Below the pieces are notes generated by a model. It was not told the DNA's origin, did no database searches, and worked only from the letters and a program-made list of their open reading frames with translations. Source: Flammeovirga kamogawensis (GTDB taxonomy: Bacteria; Bacteroidota; Bacteroidia; Cytophagales; Flammeovirgaceae). From it: DNA of 64,000 nt. Position 1 is the stretch's first letter, and every line of letters begins with the position of its first letter. The position numbers were made by a program, and so were the translations under genes. Below, piece after piece: positions 10,801 through 18,184 of the stretch. The stretch is from contig NZ_CP076128.1 of the NCBI RefSeq assembly GCF_018736065.1, forward strand, positions 1,798,001-1,862,000, written 5' to 3'.

Positions 10801-11277
10801 GAAACTTCTGACAAGATAAACATGGAAGAAGCTCGTAAAATTGCAGCAGTGGCCATTGCAACAAAAAATAGATATATAGAGCAAAAAGGAGAGTTTGATA
10901 TTGATAAAACTTTAGGAATAATTGCCCCATATAGAAATCAAATAGCCGCCATCCGACAGGCATTAGAAGAAGCGGGAATGGAAGAAGCTAATCAATTAAG
11001 TATAGACACTGTAGAGAGGTATCAAGGAAGTCAAAGAGAGGTTATTTTAATCTCTTTCTGCGCAAATACGCCTTTCCAGATGTTAGGAATGCTATCTTTA
11101 ACAGAAGATGGAAGTGTTGATAGGAAACTAAATGTTGCTATTACAAGAGCAAAACAACAAATGATATTTTTTGGCTCACCAACGATACTTTCAAGATCTG
11201 CTATTCATGATAAATTAATGGATTGGATTAAAGAACAAAATGGTTGGATAGAAAATGATACTTCCCTATTTTCATGA
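7852..11277 (+). CDS. PD-(D/E)XK nuclease fused to a superfamily 1 DNA/RNA helicase (Dna2-like)
   Basis: 1141 aa. A Cas4/RecB/Dna2-type nuclease lies at about 340-400: GRLD with D355, then VELKSG with E370 and K372, then a QTLMYQ motif. A DNA2/NAM7-class SF1 helicase fills the C-terminal half: Walker A GPPGTGKT at 715-722, Walker B VIDEASQ with D839-E840, GDQKQLP, VERYQGSQRE and the final NVAITRAK motif. The architecture suggests end-processing or flap cleavage coupled to unwinding in DNA repair. I see no clear four-cysteine iron-sulfur set like that of eukaryotic Dna2. A TATCTTTA sequence at 7792-7799 is a weak -7 candidate. Domains are certain; role is inferred. Confidence 0.9.
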   Translation: MLNAKDYYSYITKTLTDDSFSNLQKHHRIKDLLEWLCKEQTKQEKILLSSLFARIAYIGQKLKLPQHLIWRLQKVRINDRLSRKSTKFISINDVHFAMRGVAEAVKLIYNFPIPKELDKTLPPLPTIEESKKQKENFVEELRVEVIKIDKSNKILFCIEDDDAESEAPIQVKYGVHNLNDMYDVMMDNLWEGVQLHLLNARLDDDDALIPLHFVVEPDYLLDVTAVAESFTMNGSIPLTHLLKKFTSAPSSTPMMLGNVANYFLDEIIHSENTNELSFLDVFTKTFKANPLEYITLPELQTKEGFKKFMADAEFQFKNIINTVNDNFSQQNIDKDGCNIEPSFYSPKYGLQGRLDLLHINKDQSEFRIVELKSGKPPQAGFNNAGLWKNHAAQTLMYQMILTDAYNTDKQNIYPMIFYSKAIQSPLRYDTYTNTMEQAIILSRNQIVINELMLAKADTLQDVGNVLRQINEVAFASAAPFTKTDVNKFIAGVRALSQLERAYLFSFVSFIAKEHQLAKVGDTIFNQGVASLWLDDFGAKKDSFKIFFDLEVYSNQTNENTPELIFTRTNTENAFVNFRVGDIVTIYPRENSESIATKGQINKGTITQMSKDKVHVQLRHKQRNAEVFDADTKWALEGDFMEASFNAMYRGLFNFITWHNKEKKDILLGLKPPTQPEKMFTHEEVLTLAQDKNLNKVELNTLSKALSAEDYCLVVGPPGTGKTSRMLKNLAHILYKTDPTRNILFIAYTNRAVDEICEALDEAIEHPTDDGRKFLRIGSEHSCSPQWRNNLMNKMAEEANNRNSLKKGIEQHRIVVTTLASISGRSSLFRLKDFDMAVIDEASQILEPQLMDLLTRVNRFILIGDQKQLPAITQQDEALSQISFNGLEEINLTDRRTAYFERIYSLCQKNDWNWAFDMLKNQGRMHQQLGNFANEHFYQGNLTTVPLPWQSDDLKWDISSHYNSLEKLLSEKRLLFFPTQTMSTETSDKINMEEARKIAAVAIATKNRYIEQKGEFDIDKTLGIIAPYRNQIAAIRQALEEAGMEEANQLSIDTVERYQGSQREVILISFCANTPFQMLGMLSLTEDGSVDRKLNVAITRAKQQMIFFGSPTILSRSAIHDKLMDWIKEQNGWIENDTSLFS

Positions 11278-11331
11278 TAGAATTAGATAAAAGTATTAAA
11301 AAGAGGAACATTAAATGTACTCAATGTTGAT

Positions 11332-11838
11332 ATGAAAGATTTTGATGAGCATTGCGAATGTGCAAGAGATAACTTCTGTAACTTTGTACAAAACAATAAG
11401 AAATATACCACAGATGAAGCTAATTATTTAATAGAACACAGCCTTGGAAGAGGTGTTTCTAAAATATTTCGAGTTGGTTATGTATTAATTGTTTGGAGCT
11501 TTGTAGCTGTTTGGATAGATAATTTATTAATTCCTGGAGCAATTGGTTATTCTATTTTCCATGGAAAAATTAGTTGGGCAACGGCTACACCTATTTTCTT
11601 TTTAGTTGGTAATGCTACCTTAAAAGCTCTGTTTATTAAATGGAGAATGGGTAAAAAAATTAGCGTTTTTGGTGCCTACTTAAGTGCCGTTCCTTATATT
11701 GGATTTGCTTTTTTACTCAAAACACAATTTAAAACAGATAAACTACTTTATGTAGCTGCTAAAGATTACTTTTTATATCAAAAAACGGTTGTAAAAAACG
11801 CAGTAAGAGGTTTTTTAGGAATGAAAGAAGTAGCTTAA
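11332..11838 (+). CDS. Small integral membrane protein, unknown function
   Basis: 168 aa, starting 55 nt after the helicase gene on the same strand. The first 40 residues are soluble and Cys-containing (MKDFDEHCECARDNFCNF). Hydrophobic stretches follow: YVLIVWSFVAVWI, a segment around ATPIFFLVGNATLKALF, and VFGAYLSAVPYIGFAFLL, giving about three membrane passes. I do not recognise a family. Its stop at 11836-11838 directly abuts the convergent rrf2-family stop at 11839, with no terminator visible between them. Confidence 0.65.
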   Translation: MKDFDEHCECARDNFCNFVQNNKKYTTDEANYLIEHSLGRGVSKIFRVGYVLIVWSFVAVWIDNLLIPGAIGYSIFHGKISWATATPIFFLVGNATLKALFIKWRMGKKISVFGAYLSAVPYIGFAFLLKTQFKTDKLLYVAAKDYFLYQKTVVKNAVRGFLGMKEVA

Positions 11839-12270
11839 TTATCCTTGTAAAAAAGACAATCCATCTACTACATCTGTACTTAATTCTCCAAGTGTAGTTT
11901 CTGATAACATATCATTTAACCCTGCTCTAACCGACTTAAATTTATTGTGCATTGGACATGGGCGCTCCTCAGAACATTCGTGAAAACCAAGACCGCACCC
12001 TGTCATTAGTGTATCTCCATCTATTGCTTTCACAATAGTATATAATGTGGTCTCTTTCTGCTCATCAGAAATAGAGAACCCTCCTTTTGGCCCCTTATTA
12101 GATTGTATTAAACCTAACTTTGTGAGTTGTTGTAATATTTTAGCTACAAAAGGCTCTGGAGTATCTGTATCTTTTGAAATTTCTTTAACACCAATTCTGC
12201 ACCCTTCCTGACTCTTTTTTGTAATTAAAATCATGGCACGGATACCATATGTACACGCTTTTGAAAACAT
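11839..12270 (-). CDS. Rrf2-family iron-sulfur transcriptional regulator (NsrR/IscR-like)
   Basis: 143 aa, the usual length. A winged helix occupies the N-terminus (YGIRAMILITKK, EISKDTDTPEPFVAKILQQLTKLGLI, GPKGGFSIS). Three cysteines, C92, C99 and C105 (C-x6-C-x5-C), sit where NsrR/IscR regulators bind an iron-sulfur cluster. It diverges from ric, whose product repairs iron-sulfur clusters damaged by nitric oxide or oxidants. The likely job is to sense such stress and control ric and itself. Its own -7 box is TATATTTG on the minus strand (12311-12318). Regulation of ric is inferred from position and the inverted repeat between the genes. Confidence 0.9.
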   Translation of the reverse strand: MFSKACTYGIRAMILITKKSQEGCRIGVKEISKDTDTPEPFVAKILQQLTKLGLIQSNKGPKGGFSISDEQKETTLYTIVKAIDGDTLMTGCGLGFHECSEERPCPMHNKFKSVRAGLNDMLSETTLGELSTDVVDGLSFLQG

Positions 12271-12310
12271 CTTTTCTATAAATTATCCTACTAATACACA
12301 ATTCAGAATA

Positions 12311-12318
12311 CAAATATA
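12311..12318 (-). promoter_or_regulatory. -7 promoter box of the rrf2-family gene
   Basis: The minus strand reads TATATTTG, a perfect TAnnTTTG box, about 40 bp before the regulator ATG. Confidence 0.55.
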
Positions 12319-12347
12319 CGGAGTAAAATTTTAGAATGATTATAAAT

Positions 12348-12381
12348 AAATAATAAAAGACCTTTTTATCTTTTATTATTT
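12348..12381. promoter_or_regulatory. Perfect 13-bp inverted repeat, candidate Rrf2 operator
   Basis: Left arm 12348-12360 and right arm 12369-12381 are exact reverse complements across an 8-bp spacer. The element ends 4 bp before the ric -7 box, so a bound protein would cover the -33 region. It lies upstream of the divergent rrf2 promoter. An operator is more likely than a terminator, because it lies between two promoters. Confidence 0.6.
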
Positions 12382-12385
12382 TTAC

Positions 12386-12393
12386 TATGTTTG
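12386..12393 (+). promoter_or_regulatory. -7 promoter box of ric
   Basis: TATGTTTG matches TAnnTTTG. Transcription would start near 12400, which excludes any upstream TTG start and supports the ATG at 12430. Confidence 0.6.
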
Positions 12394-12429
12394 TGCAAGA
12401 CAAAAAAAATTAACACAAATACTAATATC

Positions 12430-13158
12430 ATGAATTTTGAAACACAAAACACAGTAGGAAGCGTAGTAGCAAAAGACCTTAGATTTGCAGATGTTTTTAA
12501 GAAAAATGGCATCGATTTTTGTTGTGGCGGAGGAGCTACTATAGAAGCAGCTTGCGAAGGTAAAAATATTGATCCTAAAGAAATTTTACGTCAAATTGAA
12601 GAGATGGAGGCTACTAACTCTAAAGTAGTAGGTATTGATTTTAATACTTTCCCACTAGACTTACTGGTTGATTACATAGAAAAAACACACCATAGATATA
12701 TTCGTGAAAATGTACCTCTAATTATACAGTATGTAGATAAAGTTGCTTCAGTTCATGGTGATCGTCACCCAGAATTAGTAGAAGTTAGAGATTTGTTTCA
12801 CGGTTGTGCTACAGAAATTACTAACCATTTAGCTAAAGAAGAAAACATCTTGTTCCCTTATATTAAGCAATTGGTAGAAGCAGATCTTAGTGGTTCACAA
12901 ATTTCAATGGCTCCATTTGGATCAGTTAAAAATCCAATTGCCATGATGATAGAAGAACATGAAGGTGAAGGTGCTAGGTTTGAAAAAATATCAACCTTAA
13001 CCAATAATTACACTGCACCAGAAGATGCTTGTATGACGTATAGAGTAACATTTGATAAATTGAAAGATTTTGAAGAAGATTTACATAACCATGTTCATTT
13101 AGAAAATAACATCTTATTTTTAAGAGCTGCTGAATTAGAAAATAGATTAGTTAAATAA
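12430..13158 (+). CDS. ric: Iron-sulfur cluster repair di-iron protein Ric (ScdA/YtfE)
   Basis: 242 aa from the ATG at 12430. An in-frame TTG at 12391 lies inside the promoter and is rejected. The N-terminal ScdA domain carries GIDFCCGGG. The C-terminal hemerythrin-like domain carries the expected histidines and glutamates (KTHHRYIRE, HLAKEENILFPYI, EEHEGEG, HNHVHLENNILF) that bind the di-iron centre. The protein restores iron-sulfur clusters after nitrosative or oxidative damage, in the cytoplasm. It is divergent from an iron-sulfur-binding Rrf2 regulator, a common pairing. Confidence 0.95.
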   Translation: MNFETQNTVGSVVAKDLRFADVFKKNGIDFCCGGGATIEAACEGKNIDPKEILRQIEEMEATNSKVVGIDFNTFPLDLLVDYIEKTHHRYIRENVPLIIQYVDKVASVHGDRHPELVEVRDLFHGCATEITNHLAKEENILFPYIKQLVEADLSGSQISMAPFGSVKNPIAMMIEEHEGEGARFEKISTLTNNYTAPEDACMTYRVTFDKLKDFEEDLHNHVHLENNILFLRAAELENRLVK

Positions 13159-13162
13159 TTGC

Positions 13163-13192
13163 TACTTGATTAAACCTTAATGTAATCAAGTA
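13163..13192. repeat. 10-bp inverted repeat between ric and the PepSY gene
   Basis: Arms 13163-13172 and 13183-13192 are exact reverse complements with a 10-bp spacer. There is no U tract afterwards, so it is a weak terminator candidate. It could be an operator or a processing hairpin. Confidence 0.4.
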
Positions 13193-13241
13193 AGTAAACA
13201 ACATATACAGTGCTGCATCTAAAATTCCACTCCAGTAATAC

Positions 13242-14792
13242 ATGAGTAAATTAGGTAAAAGTATATACAAGAAAGTACAAAAATGGCATAAATACATTGG
13301 TATTTCTATATCAATTGTACTTGTATGGATGAGTATTTCGGGAATACTCCTTAACCACCCTAATTTAATAGCAGGAGTTGGTGTTAATCAAAATTTTATT
13401 CCAGACGATTACCTTCCTCAAAATTGGAACAGAGGAGGAATTTTAGATGCAGTTCATATTGGCTCTGACACTATTTTTTTGGCAGGGAAACAAGGTATTT
13501 GGAAAAGCATCAATAAAGGAAAGTCATTTTCTTCTGCTATGAATAACGGTTTTCCTGAAGAAATTTTCTATCAAAAAACAAACGACTTACTTTACTTAAA
13601 ACATGAAAACTCTTTATTTGCTGCCACTTTTGGTGGAGTTTATAAGCTAAATTTATTAAACAATAAATGGTGCTATATTCCTACAAAATCATCTAATAAA
13701 GAACAATTTGTAAAACTCCTAAAAGTAAAAAATAACCTATTTGCTGTAAGTCAATCCGGAATATATTTATATAATAATTCAACATTACTACCTCAAAACC
13801 TTTTAAAAGACAAGCGAACTACAATGAATTTAATTCAATTTACGTTTGCCTTACACAGTGGTTGGTTATGGGGTACTACTGGTAGAGTTATTTACGATTT
13901 TGTAGCACTTATATTGATTTTCCTTTCTATTACTTCACTGTACATTACATTTAGAAAGAAGGTAAAAATTGAAGATAAGACAAAGAGAAAAAAGAGAAAT
14001 AACCGACTAGGTTTTATGATTAAATACCATACTCAAATTGGAGTTTGGACTTCTTTAATTCTCCTTATTATTGGAGGTACAGGTTTATTTATGCGTCCTC
14101 CCCTTTTGGTAGCTCTTGTTGGTGGTAAAGTTCCATTAAAGTACATACCCTCTTCTATTAATTATAACCCTTGGTATCATACTATAAGGAATGCTTTATA
14201 TGATAAAAAAACAGATAGGATAGTTTTTGATACAACCGAAGGTATATACGAAGGAAATAGTAATTTAGAATCCTCTTTTACTAAAACTGATTGGGATGTA
14301 AATATTTTTGTGATGGGGGCAACAGTATTTGAGCCTCTAGCGAATGGCCATTTTTTAATAGGTTCTTTCTATGGTCTTTTTGATTACCAACGAGGAGATA
14401 ATTTTAGTATTGATGTAATTACCAATCTTAAAACACCTAAATATTCATCTTTACAAAGACCCAGTGATTATATGGTAATGTCTCATTTTTCACATCCAGA
14501 TAGCACCAATTACATTACCACTTTTCAACAAGGCTTACTGGCTTTAAATCAACCTAAGCATAACAGCTATTATGCTGTCCCTCATCAATTAATTGAAAAT
14601 TATAGAATGCCTTTATGGAATTATATGTTTGAATTACATAATGGCCGATTATTTCACTTTTTTATGAACAAGTGGGGTATTTTATTCATTCCTTTAATCA
14701 GTCTATTATTTATAATACTAACAATTAGTGGAGTATATGAATATGGCTACAGGAAAAAATCTAAAATCAAGAAGTTTTTCAAAAAGCATTAA
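13242..14792 (+). CDS. PepSY-associated multi-pass membrane protein
   Basis: 516 aa. It opens with the PepSY-TM pattern (KKVQKWHKYIGISISIVLVWMSISGILLNHP). A large periplasmic part follows with propeller-like repeats (GKQGIWKSINKGKSF, GGVYKLNLLNNKWC, SQSGIYLYNN). Further helices lie at about 215-235, 262-285 (KYHTQIGVWTSLILLIIGGTGLFM) and 478-498. Relatives include membrane flavoreductase-like and siderophore-uptake reductases, but no heme or flavin motif can be proven here apart from membrane histidines. Its position after ric, 83 nt away, suggests a possible redox link; that is inference. Confidence 0.75.
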   Translation: MSKLGKSIYKKVQKWHKYIGISISIVLVWMSISGILLNHPNLIAGVGVNQNFIPDDYLPQNWNRGGILDAVHIGSDTIFLAGKQGIWKSINKGKSFSSAMNNGFPEEIFYQKTNDLLYLKHENSLFAATFGGVYKLNLLNNKWCYIPTKSSNKEQFVKLLKVKNNLFAVSQSGIYLYNNSTLLPQNLLKDKRTTMNLIQFTFALHSGWLWGTTGRVIYDFVALILIFLSITSLYITFRKKVKIEDKTKRKKRNNRLGFMIKYHTQIGVWTSLILLIIGGTGLFMRPPLLVALVGGKVPLKYIPSSINYNPWYHTIRNALYDKKTDRIVFDTTEGIYEGNSNLESSFTKTDWDVNIFVMGATVFEPLANGHFLIGSFYGLFDYQRGDNFSIDVITNLKTPKYSSLQRPSDYMVMSHFSHPDSTNYITTFQQGLLALNQPKHNSYYAVPHQLIENYRMPLWNYMFELHNGRLFHFFMNKWGILFIPLISLLFIILTISGVYEYGYRKKSKIKKFFKKH

Positions 14793-14796
14793 GCAA

Positions 14797-14827
14797 AAAA
14801 AACAATAACTTAAAAAGTTATTGTTTT
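14797..14827. terminator. Bidirectional terminator between convergent genes
   Basis: 13-bp stem (14799-14811 with 14815-14827) and a 3-nt loop, with an A run on the left and a T-rich right arm, between the PepSY gene and the convergent acyltransferase gene. Confidence 0.7.
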
Positions 14828-14862
14828 CTAATCTTATCTATTTACTACTACCTAAAATATTT

Positions 14863-15759
14863 TTAAACTGCTACAGCTCTAGGTTTAATTAATACCTCTT
14901 TCGCTGTTTTTGTTCTTTTCCATCTTTTATGCGACCATAACCAACATTCTGGTTGTGCCATAATATCTCTTTCCAAAAGCCTAACATGCTTTTCTGTAAT
15001 ATCTCCAAAATTAGTTGCCTTTGGTTTATCTTCAATAAGTTCGATATCAATTGTAAATTGACCTCTACTCGTTTTACCTAATTTTAAATACAATACCACC
15101 ATATCTAATCTCTTAGAAATTATTTCTGGACCATAAAATACAGCAGTTTCTTGGTGTAAAAACTCCGTCCATACCACTTTTTTAGTGAACGTTGGTGATT
15201 GATCTGCTGCAAAAATTAATGCTTTTTTCTCGTCCTTAAATCCAGTACCTAAATAACTATTTACCTCTTGTTTAGGTAATAATTCCATTCCGCAGATACC
15301 TCTAGATTTCTTAATTTGATTATTTACATGTTCATTCTTCAATGGAGAATATATGCAGACAACTTGTTGGTCTATAAAAGAATTAATTGCTGCAGCTACG
15401 TATTCCCAATTACTATAATGACCAGCAACTAATGCTAAGTTTCTGTCTTTATATTTTTCTAAAATACTGATATCTCCAATAGTACATCTCTCAAATAATT
15501 CCTTTTTAGAAATAGTTAAGAGCTTAATATTTTCTACAAGAAAATCTGTGAAATGTCGGTAAAAGCCTCTTTCAATTTTTAGAAGTTCTTCTTCAGATTT
15601 ATCTGCGAAAGAGTTTTTTAAATTAGCCCTTACTACCTTTACTCTATACCCAATTACACGATATACTATAAAATTCAATATATCTGATATAAAGTACAGT
15701 ACTGAGAATGGTAAATAGGAAATCGGTTTTACAAATATTGTAAATAAGAAGCGAGTCAT
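14863..15759 (-). CDS. Lipid A biosynthesis acyltransferase, LpxL/HtrB family
   Basis: 298 aa, typical length. An N-terminal membrane-associated helix (PISYLPFSVLYFISDILNFIVY) is followed by the acyltransferase motif GHYSNWE, with the H-x4-E pair at H114 and E119. AADQSP and the C-terminal PECWLWSHKRWK are also family landmarks. It should transfer a secondary acyl chain to lipid A or a related lipid at the inner membrane. The exact acyl position cannot be told from sequence. It stands alone on the minus strand. Confidence 0.9.
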   Translation of the reverse strand: MTRFLFTIFVKPISYLPFSVLYFISDILNFIVYRVIGYRVKVVRANLKNSFADKSEEELLKIERGFYRHFTDFLVENIKLLTISKKELFERCTIGDISILEKYKDRNLALVAGHYSNWEYVAAAINSFIDQQVVCIYSPLKNEHVNNQIKKSRGICGMELLPKQEVNSYLGTGFKDEKKALIFAADQSPTFTKKVVWTEFLHQETAVFYGPEIISKRLDMVVLYLKLGKTSRGQFTIDIELIEDKPKATNFGDITEKHVRLLERDIMAQPECWLWSHKRWKRTKTAKEVLIKPRAVAV

Positions 15760-15804
15760 GATGATTGAAATAGTTAATTATACAATTTTTTTATAATGCA
15801 AATA

Positions 15805-16230
15805 TTATTTTTTTTGACTTAATTTAAAAGTACCTTTTGCAACAATAAAGTATTTATTTAAAACTTCATTTAATTCTGCTATTTGGTACTCGCCAATAAT
15901 TTGATTGTTCACTACATCCCCTGTTACATAAGACATAAATGGATCGTTTTCGGATAAATTAATAAAAATTTGATTCTTCGCTTTAAAAGCATATCCAACC
16001 ATATTTGTATCCTTAAATGTTTTTTCTACTTTATAGTCATTCAATTCTCCTGATACTTGAATAGAATAGCCAACTATTAGATTACCTTTCAGGTCAATAT
16101 ATACTTTAGTATTTTTATCTGTATGTCCTTCATATTTTACTACACCTTCTGGTTCTGGGTGAGTAACATCTAGCGTACAGCTAGTTAGAAACATAAATAG
16201 GACTGATATAGAGAGTAATATATTTTTCAT
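15805..16230 (-). CDS. Small lipoprotein, unknown function
   Basis: 141 aa with a lipoprotein signal (MKNILLSISVLFMFLTSC, cysteine at 18). The mature part is predicted mainly beta (VKYEGHTDKNTKVYIDLKGNLIVGYSIQ, QIIGEYQIAEL). Its strand and turn pattern is similar in style to the neighbouring small envelope protein genes at 16369 and 17564. I recognise no family. Probably periplasmic or outer-membrane anchored. Confidence 0.6.
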   Translation of the reverse strand: MKNILLSISVLFMFLTSCTLDVTHPEPEGVVKYEGHTDKNTKVYIDLKGNLIVGYSIQVSGELNDYKVEKTFKDTNMVGYAFKAKNQIFINLSENDPFMSYVTGDVVNNQIIGEYQIAELNEVLNKYFIVAKGTFKLSQKK

Positions 16231-16311
16231 TCTGTGTTTATTTAATACAAAAACAAGACAGAGAAACAGCAGTAATGAACAATTATATAAACATTCCTTA
16301 ACGTTTAAACA

Positions 16312-16345
16312 TAAAAAAACACCCTATTGAAAACAATAGAGTGTT
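16312..16345 (-). terminator. Terminator of the DUF4251 gene
   Basis: 12-bp stem with one mismatch (16318-16329 with 16334-16345) and an A tract at 16312-16319, giving a U run on the minus-strand transcript. Confidence 0.7.
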
Positions 16346-16368
16346 CTTTTAATTTATTTCTCTAAATT

Positions 16369-16983
16369 TTAGTATCTAATCATACCTTGGTATGTTTTAC
16401 TTTGGCTATTTGGCTTAAGTATACCACGCATTTTTAACTGACTAGAACTAAATACACCATCTATTCTACAGTTTGCATAGTTACCAACACCATCAAGATC
16501 ATAAGTAACCTTAGCTGTTAAGGTTGGTCCCATTATATTAAAAGATACATACGTTCTTTTAGATTTTTCATCAAACCTAACTTTCCAATCTGATATTTTA
16601 CCATCAACGGTAATACCACCAACACCATTATATCCTACAAGACTTGCAGAACCAATTTGAACAACTCCAACATCGCCAGATACTTTAATAAAGTTGATAT
16701 TAGATTGTACGTTTACAGTTCTACCTCTTCGGTCGTAAAGTTGATTTGCTTCAAGCACAAATTGTTGGCTATCTATAGCAGTAACAGCTTGTTCATGAAT
16801 TATTTTTTCATAAGCTTCTTGCTCAGCTTTCTTTTGTTCTTTTGCCTTACGCTTTTCTTCTTTTTTTAAAGCCTTTTGTTCCTTTTTTGTTAAAGTTGTT
16901 TCTTGTGCAATTGCAGTTGTTAAAGTAAAACCAAATAACAATGTTATTGCAAATGTGATCTTTCTAATTATAGACGTATTCAT
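16369..16983 (-). CDS. DUF4251-family secreted protein
   Basis: 204 aa. A signal peptide ends at ...TTAIAQ, followed by a highly charged Lys/Glu helix (about 30-62: KKEQKALKKEEKRKAKEQKKAEQEAYEKI). A DUF4251-like beta domain then carries the typical pattern FVLEANQLYDRRG, NFIKVSGDVGVVQIG and GYNGVGGITVDGKISDWKV. The family is widespread in Bacteroidetes and has no known activity. The gene has its own terminator. Confidence 0.8.
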   Translation of the reverse strand: MNTSIIRKITFAITLLFGFTLTTAIAQETTLTKKEQKALKKEEKRKAKEQKKAEQEAYEKIIHEQAVTAIDSQQFVLEANQLYDRRGRTVNVQSNINFIKVSGDVGVVQIGSASLVGYNGVGGITVDGKISDWKVRFDEKSKRTYVSFNIMGPTLTAKVTYDLDGVGNYANCRIDGVFSSSQLKMRGILKPNSQSKTYQGMIRY

Positions 16984-17133
16984 AATATTATCAGTTTTAT
17001 TTCGTATCAGTGTTTTGTTTAATATTATACGAGATTGATTACTAAATGGTGTTAATTAAGTACTAAAATAATCAAAAAATGCTCTGATTGTTTTAAAATT
17101 TATTGTTTTTCATAATAAAAAGAGATAGGGTAT

Positions 17134-17165
17134 AAAAAAAGTCATACCATTTAAATGATATGACT
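17134..17165 (-). terminator. Terminator of the 83-aa gene
   Basis: Imperfect stem 17140-17165 with an A run at 17134-17140 on the distal side for minus-strand transcripts. Confidence 0.6.
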
Positions 17166-17188
17166 CTTGTAAAAATAGAAACACTTAA

Positions 17189-17440
17189 TTATGCATCAAG
17201 CAATAATTTTAACGTTTCTACTGCCTTCGCTTTATTTTTTTCTGGCTGAGAACCCTCTTCTACTTCTACAGTAACTAAAAAATCAGCTACTTTTGCTGCA
17301 ATACCTTTTACATTTTCTTCAGGTAAATTCATTCCTTGAAGCATTGCAAAAGCAGACTGCATCATTGCAGCTATTTGATTTTCATCTTCTGTTGTATTAA
17401 TAGCATTTGCAAACTGCATTGCAATCATATTTTCATCCAT
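17189..17440 (-). CDS. Small acidic helical protein, unknown function
   Basis: 83 aa, no signal peptide. It is methionine-rich and helical at the N-terminus (MDENMIAMQFANAINTTEDE, MMQSAFAMLQGMNL) with an acidic loop EVEEGSQPEKN and a C-terminal helix VETLKLLLDA. It has its own terminator, which supports a real gene. No family is recognised. Confidence 0.55.
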   Translation of the reverse strand: MDENMIAMQFANAINTTEDENQIAAMMQSAFAMLQGMNLPEENVKGIAAKVADFLVTVEVEEGSQPEKNKAKAVETLKLLLDA

Positions 17441-17503
17441 ATCAGTATTTTGAATAAATGGGTAATAATTTATTTTTTGACAAAATTAATCAAATTATAG
17501 GAT

Positions 17504-17538
17504 AAAAAAATAAGAGGACATTAAAACATATCCTCTTA
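17504..17538 (-). terminator. Terminator of the 17.6-18.0 kb lipoprotein gene
   Basis: Perfect 8-bp stem (17511-17518 with 17531-17538), 12-nt loop, A run at 17504-17510. Confidence 0.65.
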
Positions 17539-17563
17539 CTTTAATAATGCACTTTTCTGTTAT

Positions 17564-18046
17564 TTAAGATTTACAATAACTTCTTGGTATTCCTCTACCA
17601 AATTGCATTCTATTTTCTTCGTTAGTGTATATGTATACACCATCTTTTAAACGCATTTTCCCTCCTACTCTAAAATAAGCAGACTCTTTGTCTAACTTAA
17701 TAAACCTTTCTTCTTTAATATCAACACCGTCTATAGCATATGTATAAACAGCTTTTATTAAGTCATCTTGTATGGTACCTACTAAGGTTCCTGCAAAATG
17801 ATCTTTTTCAGATGGAGACCAATCAAATGTTCCGGTTACTGTTGTTCCTTTTATATCAAGATGTAAAATCATCTGATCAAAAAAGTTTATCAACTGACCA
17901 TTTGTTCCTTTTACAGGCTTTCCAGAAATCACTTTCTCAAAACAAAGAGTGTGTTTATTCATAGAACTAGCCCTTTTTCCACAAGAATTAAGAATAAAAA
18001 CTGTGGGTAGTATTAAAAGGAAGTAGAATATTCTTCTACTATTCAT
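17564..18046 (-). CDS. Small lipoprotein, unknown function
   Basis: 160 aa from the ATG at 18046; the TTG two codons upstream is less likely. The lipoprotein signal is RRIFYFLLILPTVFILNSC. The mature part is beta-rich with FDWSPSEKDHFAGTLVGTIQDDLIKAVYTY, a pattern seen in many Bacteroidetes small envelope lipoproteins of unknown role. A terminator follows. No catalytic motif is visible. Confidence 0.6.
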   Translation of the reverse strand: MNSRRIFYFLLILPTVFILNSCGKRASSMNKHTLCFEKVISGKPVKGTNGQLINFFDQMILHLDIKGTTVTGTFDWSPSEKDHFAGTLVGTIQDDLIKAVYTYAIDGVDIKEERFIKLDKESAYFRVGGKMRLKDGVYIYTNEENRMQFGRGIPRSYCKS

Positions 18047-18184
18047 ACACAAATTAATTCGTTAAACATCTAGTAATTAACCTTTTAAAACGGGCCATTA
18101 CTAAAAAACTGATTTCAAAAGTAGAAGAAACTTTTTGTTTCACCTATTTCATTAAGTTAAAAGATGTTTACAAAAAAGTGTCAT

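Noticed and set aside
13166-13189. TTGAT...ATCAA resembling an FNR site after ric
   Set aside because: The half sites are 14 bp apart rather than 4, so it does not fit an FNR/CRP dimer.
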